Assembly: GCF_019430885.1 (NCBI RefSeq)
Contig: NZ_JAHYBZ010000005.1
Location: forward strand, 124,001 to 188,000
Direction of reading: 5' to 3'
Length of the DNA: 64,000 bases
From: Roseomonas alba
GTDB lineage: Bacteria; Pseudomonadota; Alphaproteobacteria; Acetobacterales; Acetobacteraceae
Each line of letters opens with the position of its first letter. Within the stretch, counting starts at the first letter, position 1. The translations under genes were made by a program, and so were the position numbers. Below, piece by piece: positions 8,747 to 17,946 of this stretch. The notes beneath the pieces are model-generated. The model had not been told where the DNA came from. It saw nothing but the letters and a program-made list of their open reading frames with translations, and searched no databases.

Positions 8747-9558
8747 GCGGCGGACTTTCGGGCGCGGCGTTCGCGCTTCAGGAGCTCGGCGGCGAGGTCG
8801 ATATAGGCCTGCGCGCCGGCTGATCTGTGGTCGTAGAGGATGACGGGCAGCCCGTGGGACGGGGCCTCGCTGATGCGCACATTGCGCGGAATGACGGTGC
8901 TGTAGACCTTGGGTCCGAAGAAGGCGCGCACATCGGCGGCGACGAGCTCGGAGAGATTGTTACGCTTGTCGAACATGGTCAGGACGATGCCTTCCAGGTC
9001 GAGACGCGGGTTCAGGGCACGTTTCACCCGTTCGACGGTGCGGGTGATCTGGGAGACACCTTCGAGCGCGAAGAACTCTGTCTGCAATGGCACCAGCACG
9101 GAGTCCGAGGCGACCAGCGCATTGAGAGTCAGCAGGCCGAGCGAGGGTGGGCAGTCGATCAGGATGATCTCAGTGCCGTTGAGGGCCTCGCGTTGGGATT
9201 CGAGGGCGTCGCGCAGCCGGCGTTCCCGATTGTCGAGGCTGACGAGTTCGATCTCGGCGCCGGCGAGTTCCGGGTCGGCGGGCAGCAGGGTGAGATTCGG
9301 GATCTTGGTGGGGCGGAGCAGGTCGCGCAGCGGCTTTTCGCCGGTGAGGAGCGCGTAGGACCCCGCGCCACGGTCTTGGCGTGCGATGCCGAGGCCGGTC
9401 GAGGCATTGCCCTGTGGGTCGATATCGATCAGCAGCACCCGGCGCTTGGTGGCCGCGAGCGCTGTGGCGAGATTGATCGCGGTCGTGGTCTTGCCGACGC
9501 CCCCCTTCTGGTTGGCGAGGGCGATGATGCGCAAGGGGCGGTCAGGCGTCGCTGGCAC
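8743..9558 (-). CDS. parA: Chromosome-partitioning ATPase ParA
   Basis: The protein is a 271-residue deviant Walker ATPase that drives ParB-parS complexes along the nucleoid. The deviant Walker A box KGGVGKTTT is at residues 18-26, followed by LLIDIDPQGNASTGLG and IDCPPSLGLLTLNAL. It starts 17 bp inside the end of rsmG and overlaps parB by 4 bp, so the genes are translationally coupled in the mnmE-mnmG-rsmG-parA-parB order. Confidence 0.96.
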   Translation of the reverse strand: MPATPDRPLRIIALANQKGGVGKTTTAINLATALAATKRRVLLIDIDPQGNASTGLGIARQDRGAGSYALLTGEKPLRDLLRPTKIPNLTLLPADPELAGAEIELVSLDNRERRLRDALESQREALNGTEIILIDCPPSLGLLTLNALVASDSVLVPLQTEFFALEGVSQITRTVERVKRALNPRLDLEGIVLTMFDKRNNLSELVAADVRAFFGPKVYSTVIPRNVRISEAPSHGLPVILYDHRSAGAQAYIDLAAELLKRERRARKSAA

Positions 9559-10153
9559 GGCGGATCTCGCTCAGGCGAAGGATGGTGGCCTCGGGGTCCG
9601 TGCGGCTTTCGAACCGCTCGGCTGTGAAGTGCCAGCGCGTGGATGCGCTCGTCAACTCCTGCTCGGCCGTGCGGCCTTTCGGCAGGACTGCGACGCCGTC
9701 CTGAGCGAGGAATCGGGCTGAGAATCCCAGCAGGACATCGACCGGCGCGAGGGCGCGGGCCGTGAGCGCGGCGATCGGCGGGAGTGTTGCTTGTTCGATG
9801 CGCTGGGCGTGGATCTTCACATGGGAGAGTTTCAACGTGCCGGCGACTTCGATCAGGAAGGCTGCTTTGCGGCGATCCGACTCGACCAGATGCACCTCCC
9901 GTTCGGGCAATGCGGCGGCGATGACGATGCCGGGCAGGCCACCGCCCGAGCCGAGATCCGCAATCGCGCCATCCGGTGGCAGCAGGGGAACGATTTGCAG
10001 GCTGTCGGCGATGTGGCGACGGTCGATATCGTCCGCTGTTTTGGCCGAGACCAGATTGATGGTCGCATTCCATCGCAGCAGCAGGTCACGATAAGCGGCG
10101 AGCCGGGTGTTACGCCCGGCGTCCGGTTCCAGCTCCGGGATGGGGTGTTTCAC
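9542..10153 (-). CDS. rsmG: 16S rRNA (guanine-527-N7)-methyltransferase
   Basis: The product has 203 residues. RsmG methylates G527 of 16S rRNA using S-adenosylmethionine. [12 protein letters not shown] and [14 protein letters not shown] precede the SAM-binding loop [14 protein letters not shown], then [14 protein letters not shown]; these blocks are diagnostic. The start overlaps the mnmG stop by 4 bp and lies within a parS-like palindrome (10146-10161), so ParB bound there would cover this junction. Confidence 0.95.
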   Translation of the reverse strand: MKHPIPELEPDAGRNTRLAAYRDLLLRWNATINLVSAKTADDIDRRHIADSLQIVPLLPPDGAIADLGSGGGLPGIVIAAALPEREVHLVESDRRKAAFLIEVAGTLKLSHVKIHAQRIEQATLPPIAALTARALAPVDVLLGFSARFLAQDGVAVLPKGRTAEQELTSASTRWHFTAERFESRTDPEATILRLSEIRRASDA

Positions 10154-10161
10154 GTGGAACG
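10146..10161. promoter_or_regulatory. parS-like site
   Basis: TGTTTCACGTGGAACG matches the near-universal parS palindrome TGTTTCACGTGAAACA at 14 of 16 positions. It spans the mnmG/rsmG junction inside the par-gid operon, where chromosomal parS sites are usual. It is the weaker of two sites here. Confidence 0.7.
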
Positions 10162-12018
10162 TGTCCCGTCCCGCCGCAGCGCCACGGCCAGGGCGGCGAT
10201 CGCGGCCGGGGTAATACCGGGCAAACGGCCGGCCGAGCCCAGGGTCGCCGGGCGCGCAGCGGCCAAGCGCTGACGCATCTCCGAAGACAGGCCAGGGATG
10301 GCCGCGAAGTCGAGGCCATCAGGGATGTGGGTGCGCTCCTCGCGCTCCAGCAGACGCATCTCCGCTTCCTGACGGCGCAGGTAGGGGGCATAGAGCGCCT
10401 CTGCCTCAAGCTGCGAGCGGAGCGCTGGCGGCAGATCGCGCAGCCAAGGAAAGGCCGCGTCGACCGCCGCGCTGTCCAACCCGGGCAGCGCGAGGATTTC
10501 GAGGACCGATCGACGCTTGCCATCCTGGTTCACCGGGATGTCAGCGGCGGCCAATGCCCCGGGCGTCGCGCCGTCGGCGCGCGCGCGGTCGAGGGCTTCG
10601 GCCAGGGCGACTGCGAAGGCGCGGTGACGTGCGGCTCGCTCCGGCCCGACACATCCCCAGGCGGTGCCCTTGTCCGTCAGGCGCAGTCCGGCATTGTCAG
10701 CCCGCAGTACCAACCGGTGCTCGGCCCGGGCCGTCAGCATGCGGTAGGGCTCGGAAACTCCATGCAGGACCAGATCATCCACCAGCACACCGACATAGGC
10801 TTCGCCGCGTGTCAGCACCCGGTCTGGTGTCGCGCCTGAGGCCCGCTGCGCCGCATTCACGCCGGCCATGAGTCCTTGGGCGGCGGCTTCCTCATACCCT
10901 GTTGTGCCGTTGATCTGTCCGGCGAGGAAGAGCCGCGGCACCGCGCGAAGTTCGAGGGCCGGGGTCAGGGCGCGCGGATCGACATGGTCGTATTCGATGG
11001 CGTAGCCGGCGCGCAGGATGCGCGCTCGCTCCAGGCCAGGGATCGAGGCGATCATCGCGGCCTGTACCGCCTCGGGCAGACTGGTCGAGATGCCGTTGGG
11101 GTAGACCGTATCGTCGTCCAGGCCTTCCGGCTCCAGGAAGATCTGGTGGCGCTCCCGATCGGCGAAGCGGACGACCTTGTCCTCAATGGATGGGCAGTAG
11201 CGCGGCCCGACCCCCTGGATTCGGCCACCGTAGACGGCGCTCTGGTGCAGATTGGCACGGATCAGGTCGTGGGTCGCGAGCGTGGTCGCGGTGATGCCAC
11301 AGACAACCTGACGGTTGGTGATCCGTTCGGTCATCCAAGACAGCGGCTCAGGCGGGTCGTCGCCGGGCTGAGCCTCAAGGACGTCCCAAGCGATGGTGCG
11401 ACCGTCGAGGCGCGGCGGGGTGCCGGTCTTCAGGCGTGCCAGCGGCAGGCCCATCCGCTCGAAGGCGAGCGCGAGGCCCACGGCCGGGGCATCGCCCACC
11501 CGGCCGGCCGGGATGCGGGTTTCGCCGATGTGGATCTCGCCGCGCAGGAACGTACCGGTCGTCACCACCAGGGCGCCACAGCCGAAACGGCGGCCATCGC
11601 CGGTGACGATCGCGGCGATGCCACCGTCGGCGGCCAGTTCGATATCCTCTGCGGCGGCGGCAATGATTGTCAGCCCGTCCTGCGCGTCGAGCAGCGCCTG
11701 CACTGCCTGGCGGTACAGTCGCCGGTCAGCCTGCGCGCGCGGGCCGCGGACGGCCGGGCCCTTGGAGCGGTTCAGCATTTTCACATGGATCGCCGCTGCA
11801 TCGGCCGCGCGCGCCATGATGCCGTCCAGCGCGTCCACCTCCCGCACCAGATGCCCCTTCCCCACGCCGCCGATGGCCGGGTTGCAGGACATTTCGCCCA
11901 GGGTCTCGCGCTTGTGCGTCAGAAGCAGCGTGCTGGCGCCGCAGCGCGCGGCCGCGGCTGCGGCCTCGCAGCCGGCATGGCCGCCGCCAACCACGATCAC
12001 GTCGAAAATGCCATCCAT
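10150..12018 (-). CDS. mnmG: tRNA uridine-5-carboxymethylaminomethyl synthesis enzyme MnmG
   Basis: This 622-residue FAD enzyme works with MnmE to modify U34 of certain tRNAs. The FAD-binding loop [12 protein letters not shown] is at residues 9-20. [24 protein letters not shown] and the central [11 protein letters not shown] block follow, with [23 protein letters not shown] marking the second nucleotide-binding region. Length is normal. It follows mnmE after a 99-bp gap with no visible gene and is coupled to rsmG. Confidence 0.97.
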   Translation of the reverse strand: MDGIFDVIVVGGGHAGCEAAAAAARCGASTLLLTHKRETLGEMSCNPAIGGVGKGHLVREVDALDGIMARAADAAAIHVKMLNRSKGPAVRGPRAQADRRLYRQAVQALLDAQDGLTIIAAAAEDIELAADGGIAAIVTGDGRRFGCGALVVTTGTFLRGEIHIGETRIPAGRVGDAPAVGLALAFERMGLPLARLKTGTPPRLDGRTIAWDVLEAQPGDDPPEPLSWMTERITNRQVVCGITATTLATHDLIRANLHQSAVYGGRIQGVGPRYCPSIEDKVVRFADRERHQIFLEPEGLDDDTVYPNGISTSLPEAVQAAMIASIPGLERARILRAGYAIEYDHVDPRALTPALELRAVPRLFLAGQINGTTGYEEAAAQGLMAGVNAAQRASGATPDRVLTRGEAYVGVLVDDLVLHGVSEPYRMLTARAEHRLVLRADNAGLRLTDKGTAWGCVGPERAARHRAFAVALAEALDRARADGATPGALAAADIPVNQDGKRRSVLEILALPGLDSAAVDAAFPWLRDLPPALRSQLEAEALYAPYLRRQEAEMRLLEREERTHIPDGLDFAAIPGLSSEMRQRLAAARPATLGSAGRLPGITPAAIAALAVALRRDGTRST

Positions 12019-12117
12019 GGGCGGGGATATAGGGGAGAAGTCGTTAGCGGGGGAGAGAACTCCAGCTCATCTCCGCCCTCTCCCCAGTTTCTGCCCGCGC
12101 AGAGGCGGACGGCGCCG

Positions 12118-13437
12118 TCACTTGCCGATGCAGAAATCGCGGAAGACGACATCGAGGACCTCCTCGACGCCCACGCGGCCGGTCAGTCGGCCGAGCGCAC
12201 GCAAGGCGGCACGCAGCGCCTCGGAGGTGAGCTCCGGTAGGGGCGCTGCGGCGGCTTCAGTCAACCAGGCTGCGGCCTCGGTCAGCGCGGCACGATGGCG
12301 TGGGCGCGTCAGCAGGGCCGCATCGCCGACGCCGGCGAGCCGCGCGGCTGCCTCGGCGAGGCTGGCGCGCAAGGTATCCAGCCCCTCCCCGCTCCGTGCG
12401 GAAATGGCTAGTGGCACCACGCCGCCAATCATCGCCGGTGCTGGCGCCAGATCCGCCTTGTTCGCGAGCACCATGGCGCCCGGCCGTACCCAGGCGAGCG
12501 TGCCCTCGTCGGGTGGTACATCCGCCGCGAAGACTGTAAGCACGAGATCGGCCTCCTTGGCTTTGCGGCGGGCCCGGCGAATGCCCTCCTCCTCGATCTC
12601 GTCTGCCGCCTCCCGCAGGCCGGCTGTGTCGGCGAGTGTGACCGGCACGCCGGCGAGGATCAGTCGCACCTCCACCACGTCCCGCGTCGTGCCGGCCCGC
12701 GCCGACACGATCGCGGCCTCTCGCCCCGCCAGGGCATTCAGCAGGGAGGATTTTCCCGCATTCGGCGCCCCGAGGATGGCGACCATCAGCCCGTCGCGGA
12801 GGCGTTCACCGCGCCCGCCATCGGCGAGATGGACGGCAATCTCCGCACCCAGTCTCGCCGCGCCCTCGCGCGCGCGGTTGCCGAGGTCGGTCGGCAAGTC
12901 ATCCTCGGCGAATTCGATGGCGGCTTCCTGATGCGCGAGCAGCTTGGTCAAGCGGTCGGCCCAGCCGCCATACAGTGCGGCGAGCGCCCCGTCAGCCTGC
13001 CGCAGCGCCTGGCGGCGCTGGGCGTCGGTCTCCGCATCGATCAGGTCGGCGACGCCCTCTGCCGCCGTCAGATCCATCCGGGCATTAAGGAAGGCGCGCC
13101 GGGTGAATTCACCGGGCTCGGCGGGTCGGGCGCCGAGTGCCGCCAGCGCTGTCCCGACCGCCGTGACCACCGCCGGCCCGCCATGGAGGTGTAGTTCGCC
13201 GCAGTCTTCTCCAGTGTAGGATGCTGGTCCCGGGAACCAGAGCACAAGGGCCTGATCGAGCTGTTCTCCGCTTCCCGGCGCACGAAGTCGCCGCAGGCTC
13301 GCCATCCGGGGCTGCGGCAGGCGGCCCGCGAGCGTGGCAAGGATGTCGGCCGATCGTGGCCCCGACAGCCGGAGCACCGCCACGGCCGCACGACCGGCGC
13401 CGCTGGCCAGTGCGAAGATGGTGTCCGTCGCGGTCAT
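12118..13437 (-). CDS. mnmE: tRNA modification GTPase MnmE
   Basis: This 439-residue GTPase is the partner of MnmG in U34 modification. The N-terminal tetrahydrofolate-binding domain has TIFALASGAGRAAVAVLRLSG and GEFTRRAFLNARMDLTAAEG. The inserted G domain has GAPNAGKSSLLNAL (P-loop), AGTTRD, DTAG and NKAD. The protein ends FCIGK, carrying the C-terminal Cys needed for the modification. A strong parS-like site lies 3 bp upstream of the ATG, overlapping the ribosome-binding region. Confidence 0.97.
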   Translation of the reverse strand: MTATDTIFALASGAGRAAVAVLRLSGPRSADILATLAGRLPQPRMASLRRLRAPGSGEQLDQALVLWFPGPASYTGEDCGELHLHGGPAVVTAVGTALAALGARPAEPGEFTRRAFLNARMDLTAAEGVADLIDAETDAQRRQALRQADGALAALYGGWADRLTKLLAHQEAAIEFAEDDLPTDLGNRAREGAARLGAEIAVHLADGGRGERLRDGLMVAILGAPNAGKSSLLNALAGREAAIVSARAGTTRDVVEVRLILAGVPVTLADTAGLREAADEIEEEGIRRARRKAKEADLVLTVFAADVPPDEGTLAWVRPGAMVLANKADLAPAPAMIGGVVPLAISARSGEGLDTLRASLAEAAARLAGVGDAALLTRPRHRAALTEAAAWLTEAAAAPLPELTSEALRAALRALGRLTGRVGVEEVLDVVFRDFCIGK

Positions 13438-13440
13438 GGA

Positions 13441-13456
13441 TGTTCCACGTGAAACA
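13441..13456. promoter_or_regulatory. parS-like site upstream of mnmE
   Basis: TGTTCCACGTGAAACA matches consensus parS at 15 of 16 positions. It lies between the ferredoxin stop and the mnmE start, only 3 bp from the mnmE ATG. ParB loading here could affect expression of mnmE, although most chromosomal parS sites act in segregation. Confidence 0.85.
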
Positions 13457-13462
13457 CTGCCG

Positions 13463-13816
13463 TCATTCCTTGGGCGGCAGCACGTCTCTTTCGGTGAGCA
13501 TCAGGCGGCGCACGCGACCTCCGCCGATGATGTGTACCTGGAGGATTTCCTCCACATCCTCGATCGTCCTCGGCCGATACCAGACGCCGTTTGGGTAGAT
13601 CACGATCGCCGGCCCGAATTCGCAGCGTTCCAGACACCCCGCCGTGTTCACTCGGATGTCAGGGATCTTTAGCTCCTTGGCCCGTGCTTTCATGTAATCG
13701 CGCAGCTTCTCGGACCCGCGCGCCGCACAGCAACCGCGCGGGTGGGTGTCGGGCCGCCGATTGGTGCAGACGAAGACGTGTGCGGCGTAGAAGGGCGGCG
13801 GATCGGATTCGGTCAC
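13463..13816 (-). CDS. Thioredoxin-like [2Fe-2S] ferredoxin
   Basis: The protein is 117 residues long. Cys17, Cys29 and Cys30, Cys61 and Cys65 fit the C-x(11-12)-C...C-x3-C cluster pattern of thioredoxin-fold ferredoxins, with AGCLERCEFGPAIVIYPNG as the second half-site. It is a soluble electron carrier whose partner is unknown. It heads the operon 25 bp upstream of mnmE. A role in supplying electrons or Fe-S to a neighbouring enzyme is not shown by the sequence. Confidence 0.85.
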   Translation of the reverse strand: MTESDPPPFYAAHVFVCTNRRPDTHPRGCCAARGSEKLRDYMKARAKELKIPDIRVNTAGCLERCEFGPAIVIYPNGVWYRPRTIEDVEEILQVHIIGGGRVRRLMLTERDVLPPKE

Positions 13817-13935
13817 GCGGGGCGCTCCGGTTCAGGCTCGTCCCAGCATGTAGCGGTGCATTCCGCCCCGACCAACCCGTCACCCCCGCATGCTTGACGA
13901 GCCCCCTCTTCAGGGTGTCTGTCGTTGGGGCAACC

Positions 13936-14448
13936 ATGCCGCAACTCTCGCTCCATACCCCGCTGGGGGATCTGACCGTGTCCGAGGAGGACGGCGCCAT
14001 CGTCGCCCTCGACTGGGGGCGTGGCCGTGACCAGGAGGCGACGCCCCTGCTCAAGCGCGCCCGTGATCAGCTTCAGGATTACTTCGACGGAACGCGGACG
14101 AGCTTCGACCTACCTCTGGCCCCCCACGGCACCGCCTTCCAACGCAAGGTGTGGAATGCGCTCTGCACCATACCGGCCGGCGAGACGCGGACCTATCGCG
14201 ACATCGCCGAGGCGGTCGGCTGCCGCGCCGCGCGCGCGATTGGCCAGGCCAACGGCGCCAACCCCATTCCCATCCTGATCCCCTGCCACCGGGTGGTCGC
14301 AACGGACGGCTCCCTGGGCGGCTATTCGGGCGGCGAAGGAGCGGTTACGAAGCGTTACCTCCTTGACCTCGAGCGCGCGGCGCCCGGGGTTCCCACCCTA
14401 TTCGCGGCCGCCCCCCGGACCGCGCAGAGACGGACTCGCTCTTCATGA
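13936..14448 (+). CDS. ogt: Methylated-DNA--protein-cysteine methyltransferase
   Basis: This 170-residue suicide enzyme removes O6-alkyl groups from guanine. FQRKVWNALCTIPAGETRTYRDIAEAVG is the winged-helix DNA-binding part, and ILIPCHRVVATDGSLGGYSGG holds the acceptor Cys (PCHRV). The ATG at 13936 gives the standard N-terminus; frames further upstream overlap the divergent ferredoxin. Residues after about 150 are an unconserved, low-complexity tail. The stop overlaps the next gene by 4 bp. Confidence 0.92.
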   Translation: MPQLSLHTPLGDLTVSEEDGAIVALDWGRGRDQEATPLLKRARDQLQDYFDGTRTSFDLPLAPHGTAFQRKVWNALCTIPAGETRTYRDIAEAVGCRAARAIGQANGANPIPILIPCHRVVATDGSLGGYSGGEGAVTKRYLLDLERAAPGVPTLFAAAPRTAQRRTRSS

Positions 14449-15419
14449 CCCACGCCATTCGCATCCATGAAACCGGCGGCCCTGAGAAGCTGGTGTGGGA
14501 GGACATCCCCCTGCCCGCACCGAAGCCGGGCGAGGCCCTGGTCCGCCACAAGGCGGTGGGCCTCAACTTCATCGATGTCTATTTCCGGACCGGCCTCTAC
14601 AAGGCGCCGTCGCTCCCCGCGATCATCGGCATGGAGGCCTCGGGCGTCGTCGAAGCGGTGGGCGAAGGCGTGACGGAGGTCGCCCCAGGCGATCGCGTCG
14701 CCTACGCCACAGCCCCCATCGGCGCCTATGCCGAGGCGCGGTGCATCAAGGCCGACCGTCTCGTGAAGATGCCGGATGCCATCGGCTTCGAGCAGGCCGC
14801 GGCGATGATGCTCCAGGGCATGACGGCCGCCTTCCTGATCAAAAAGTGCTATCCGGTGCAGGCTGGCCAGACGGTACTGGTGCATGCCGCGGCCGGCGGT
14901 GTCGGGCTGATCATGTGTCAGTGGCTCAAGCATCTCGGCTGCACCGTGATCGGCGTCGTCAGCACCGAGGAGAAGGCCGCCCTCGCCCGTGCGCATGGCG
15001 CCGAGCATGTCCTGCTGACGAAGGACGACGTGCCGGCCAAGGTGAAGGCGATCACAGGCGGCGCCATGCTGCCGGTCGTCTTCGACAGCGTTGGGCGCGA
15101 CAGCTTCATCACGTCGCTCGACTGCCTCGCGCCTTTCGGGATGTTGGTCTCCTACGGCAACGCATCGGGCCCGGTGGCAGTGCCGGATCTCGGCATCCTC
15201 GCGGCCAAGGGCTCGCTCTATCTGACGCGCCCGACGCTTGCGACCTACACCGCGAAGCGCGAGGATCTGACCGACCGCGCGAATGACCTGTTCGCGGTGG
15301 TCGCGTCCGGAGCCGTGAAAATCCGCGTCAACCAGACCTTCGCCCTCAAGGACGCCGCCGACGCACATCGGGCCCTCGAGGCGCGGCAGACGACCGGCAG
15401 TACTATCCTATTGCCCTGA
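14445..15419 (+). CDS. NADPH:quinone oxidoreductase (zeta-crystallin type)
   Basis: The product is a 324-residue zinc-independent medium-chain reductase. IRIHETGGPEKLVWEDIPLP opens the GroES-like domain; NFIDVYFRTGLY is typical of quinone reductase 1. The nucleotide-binding loop is AAAGGVGLIMCQ. It transfers hydride from NADPH to quinones or enones. It is coupled to ogt by an ATGA overlap, which may reflect a shared response to electrophile stress (inference). Confidence 0.88.
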   Translation: MTHAIRIHETGGPEKLVWEDIPLPAPKPGEALVRHKAVGLNFIDVYFRTGLYKAPSLPAIIGMEASGVVEAVGEGVTEVAPGDRVAYATAPIGAYAEARCIKADRLVKMPDAIGFEQAAAMMLQGMTAAFLIKKCYPVQAGQTVLVHAAAGGVGLIMCQWLKHLGCTVIGVVSTEEKAALARAHGAEHVLLTKDDVPAKVKAITGGAMLPVVFDSVGRDSFITSLDCLAPFGMLVSYGNASGPVAVPDLGILAAKGSLYLTRPTLATYTAKREDLTDRANDLFAVVASGAVKIRVNQTFALKDAADAHRALEARQTTGSTILLP

Positions 15420-15427
15420 TGAACGGC

Positions 15428-15477
15428 GGAGAGCCACAGGTGTCATGGGCGCGCAACCCATGTCCCTGCCGCTCTCC
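15428..15477. terminator. Nested stem-loop downstream of the quinone reductase
   Basis: The outer stem GGAGAGC (15428-15434) pairs with 15471-15477. Inside it, CATGGG (15444-15449) pairs with 15457-15462. It lies 9 bp past the stop codon and is the best candidate for ending ogt-qor transcription. There is no U-tract. Confidence 0.35.
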
Positions 15478-16021
15478 AGGCCTCATCCCGTTGGCGGCCT
15501 CCATTGATCTTGCAGATCCGTGTCAGTGGGTGGCGCGCTTCAGTCGAAGGACTCTGTGGAACCCACGAGTTGTTTCGTAAAACAAACGACAAAGGGGTAT
15601 GATATGAGGCCGCGGGGAGACTGCCGCGTCGGCAATCAAAGCACGCAGGTTCAATGCGACTAAGCGCGTCTCCGAGCGCGTGGCTTGTGTGCTGCTCGGT
15701 GACGGGCCCCGAAGACCCCAAGCCTTTGCCTTTGGTGTGCAGTCCAGCGGGGCGAATCTCGGCCGAATTGGCGTGATCGCTCCGACTCAGTGCTTCTGCC
15801 GCCGCCGCATGCTGCGGATCGGAGAGGTTCAGGAATTGGGATGCGGGGTTCCGCTGTTTCCCTGTCGCTAATACAGCCTTCGCTTTTCCAACACCCGTGA
15901 AGTCGATCAGAATAATAGGCATCTGCGATCAAAGCATCAGCGGACAGACTGTCGGAATAGCGGACACGAAGACTTGACCCCACATGCGCAGGGACAATTC
16001 CAGCAGACTGCCTTCAACTTA
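15478..16021. other. Intergenic stretch without recognisable gene
   Basis: This is about 540 bp between the quinone reductase and the convergent ABC ATPase gene. It is less GC-rich than its surroundings. A small hairpin (TTGTTT at 15570-15575 pairing with 15580-15585 across CGTA) lies in it. Frames of 100-160 codons exist on the minus strand, but I recognise no domain, ribosome site or family in them. It could be a decayed insertion. Confidence 0.3.
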
Positions 16022-16705
16022 TTACTCGTCGCTGACGATGCGGCCATCGACGAGATGCACCCGTCGCGTCGCACGCTGTGCCAGTTCGGCATCGTGGGTG
16101 ACGACCAGAATCGCCCGGTCTTCCTCCCGCGCCAATCGGGCAAATATGTCGAAGACAGCGGCGGCATTTCTCGTATCCAGGTTGCCGGTGGGTTCGTCAG
16201 CCAGCAGCAGCACCGGATCGTTCGCCAGGGCGCGCGCGACGGCCACACGCTGGCGCATGCCGCCGGAAAGCTGTTCCGGGAGCTTGTCTGCCGCCGCCTC
16301 CAGCCCCAGCGCGGCGAGCAGACTCCGCGCCCGCGCCTGGGCCGCGCCGGGCTTACGCGTACCGAGACGGCGGATAGGGATCAGCACGTTCTCCAGCGCC
16401 GTGAACTCCGGCAGAAGGAAGTGGAACTGGAAGACGAAGCCAAGCCGCGCCAATCGCAACGCCGCGAGTTCCGGTGCCGACAGGGTCGCGGTGTCGCGGC
16501 CTTCCAGTAGGATGCGGCCGCGGCTTGGCCGATCCAGCAGGCCCAGCAGATAGAGTAGCGAGGATTTTCCGGAACCCGACGGTCCGGTGATGGCGACGAA
16601 TTCACCCCGTTCGACCCGCAGGTCGATATCGGTCACCAGGGTGACGCCTTCGGGTAGGGTGCGGCCGACGCCTTCGGCCGCGAGCAGCGGCATGCATGCC
16701 ATCAC
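16022..16705 (-). CDS. ABC transporter ATP-binding protein (MacB/LolD/DevA type)
   Basis: The ATPase subunit has 227 residues. Walker A is GPSGSGKSSLLYLLGLL, the signature LSGGMRQRVAVARAL, Walker B VLLLADEPTGNLD, and the H-loop VVTHD. The NLDT motif and the length place it with the mechanotransmission (MacB, LolD, DevA) group rather than importers. The start overlaps the permease stop by 4 bp. It forms a set with the permease and adaptor, probably powering export or periplasmic work. Confidence 0.9.
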   Translation of the reverse strand: MMACMPLLAAEGVGRTLPEGVTLVTDIDLRVERGEFVAITGPSGSGKSSLLYLLGLLDRPSRGRILLEGRDTATLSAPELAALRLARLGFVFQFHFLLPEFTALENVLIPIRRLGTRKPGAAQARARSLLAALGLEAAADKLPEQLSGGMRQRVAVARALANDPVLLLADEPTGNLDTRNAAAVFDIFARLAREEDRAILVVTHDAELAQRATRRVHLVDGRIVSDE

Positions 16706-17946
16706 GCCGCGCCGCGCACGATCTGCACCGGATCAAGCCGCGCGGCCCGGCGCGCCGGGATGACCGCGGCCAATGCAGCCGAGGCAACCGCGAAGAAGGA
16801 CGCCACGGCGAAGATCCGCCAGTCGCGCGCCAGCAGGAAGCGGTCATTGCCCGCCGGCGTCTCCGTTGCGAAGCGCACCTGGGCCAGGCCCTCGATCATC
16901 AGTTGGCCCAGCAGGCAGCCGAGCGCGGCCCCCAGGAAGCCCGCGATCAGCCCTTGCACCAGAAATAGGCGCTGGACGTCGCCTTCGGTGAAGCCGAGCG
17001 ACTTCAGGATGGCGATGTCGCGCGTCTTCTCGAACACCACGGTCGAGATGATGTTGTAGATGCCGAAGGCCGCGACCAGAAGGATCGCCCCGGTCACGCT
17101 GTACATGATGGCGTTCTGGATGACGAAGACGGTGAGGATGTTGCGGTTCTGCTCCTCCCAGGATTCGGTACGCTCGCCGAAACGGTCCTCGATCTCGCGG
17201 GCGAGCGGTTCGGCCCGCGTCACATCGGACAGGCGCAGCAGGATCTGGTTCACGACATTGGAGCGGTCCTGCAGCACCTGGTTGACCTTCAGCAGGACAT
17301 AGCCCGAGGTCTGATCAAGCGTGGCCAAGCCCGTATGGAAGATGCCGACGACCTTCATTTGCAGGGACACGCCCCGCGGCGAGATGGCAACCACCGTATC
17401 GCCCATCTGCACGCCGAGCCGCAGTGCCAGGCTGTCGCCGATGATCAGCCCATTGGCCGTGGCCCGCAGATCGCCGAGCCGGCCCCGCAGCATGTCCTTT
17501 TCGATGTTCGAGACGCGGGCGTAGCGCGTCGGGTCGATGCCGGTGACGGTGATGGAGACGTCGCGCGCGCCATAGCGCAGCAGCGCCGCGCCGGTCAGGA
17601 TCGGGGCCGCCGCCACGCCTGGGATGGCTTCGAGGACGGCGAGCTTCTCGCCCGCCGAGCGGATGCCCCGCACCCGGTCGATCGGCTTCACGCCGTTGAT
17701 TTCGACAGCCCCGCCCGGCGTCGCGAGCTCGGCGGCCTGCGGGGTCGGATGGCGGGTCTCGTCCTTGATGACGATGTGCGGCTGCACGTCGATCACCTGC
17801 TGGATGAAGTAGATCTGGAACCCGCGCATCATCGCCGCGATGGCGACGAAGAACGCCACGCCGAGCGCCACGCCCAGCACCGAGACCAAGGTCTGCCGCC
17901 GCCGCCGCGACAGCATGCCGCGCGCCAGGTCGAGGATCAGTCTCAT
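16702..17946 (-). CDS. ABC transporter permease (FtsX/MacB-like)
   Basis: The permease has 414 residues. There is one N-terminal membrane helix (TLVSVLGVALGVAFFVAIAAMM), then a large periplasmic domain of about 230 residues, and three C-terminal helices starting at VFVIQNAIMYSVTGAILLVA. The order 1+periplasmic domain+3 is the FtsX fold of MacB, LolCE and DevC. RRAARLDPVQIVRG at the end is the usual coupling tail. It overlaps both neighbours by 4 bp. Confidence 0.88.
   Translation of the reverse strand: MRLILDLARGMLSRRRRQTLVSVLGVALGVAFFVAIAAMMRGFQIYFIQQVIDVQPHIVIKDETRHPTPQAAELATPGGAVEINGVKPIDRVRGIRSAGEKLAVLEAIPGVAAAPILTGAALLRYGARDVSITVTGIDPTRYARVSNIEKDMLRGRLGDLRATANGLIIGDSLALRLGVQMGDTVVAISPRGVSLQMKVVGIFHTGLATLDQTSGYVLLKVNQVLQDRSNVVNQILLRLSDVTRAEPLAREIEDRFGERTESWEEQNRNILTVFVIQNAIMYSVTGAILLVAAFGIYNIISTVVFEKTRDIAILKSLGFTEGDVQRLFLVQGLIAGFLGAALGCLLGQLMIEGLAQVRFATETPAGNDRFLLARDWRIFAVASFFAVASAALAAVIPARRAARLDPVQIVRGAA

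Noticed and set aside
10876..12931. Long plus-strand frames of 450-510 codons opposite mnmG and mnmE
   Set aside because: They are antisense to conserved housekeeping genes and biased in composition.
15443..15922. 159-codon minus-strand frame in the gap after the quinone reductase
   Set aside because: No recognisable domain, ribosome site or neighbour support; reported only as gap content.
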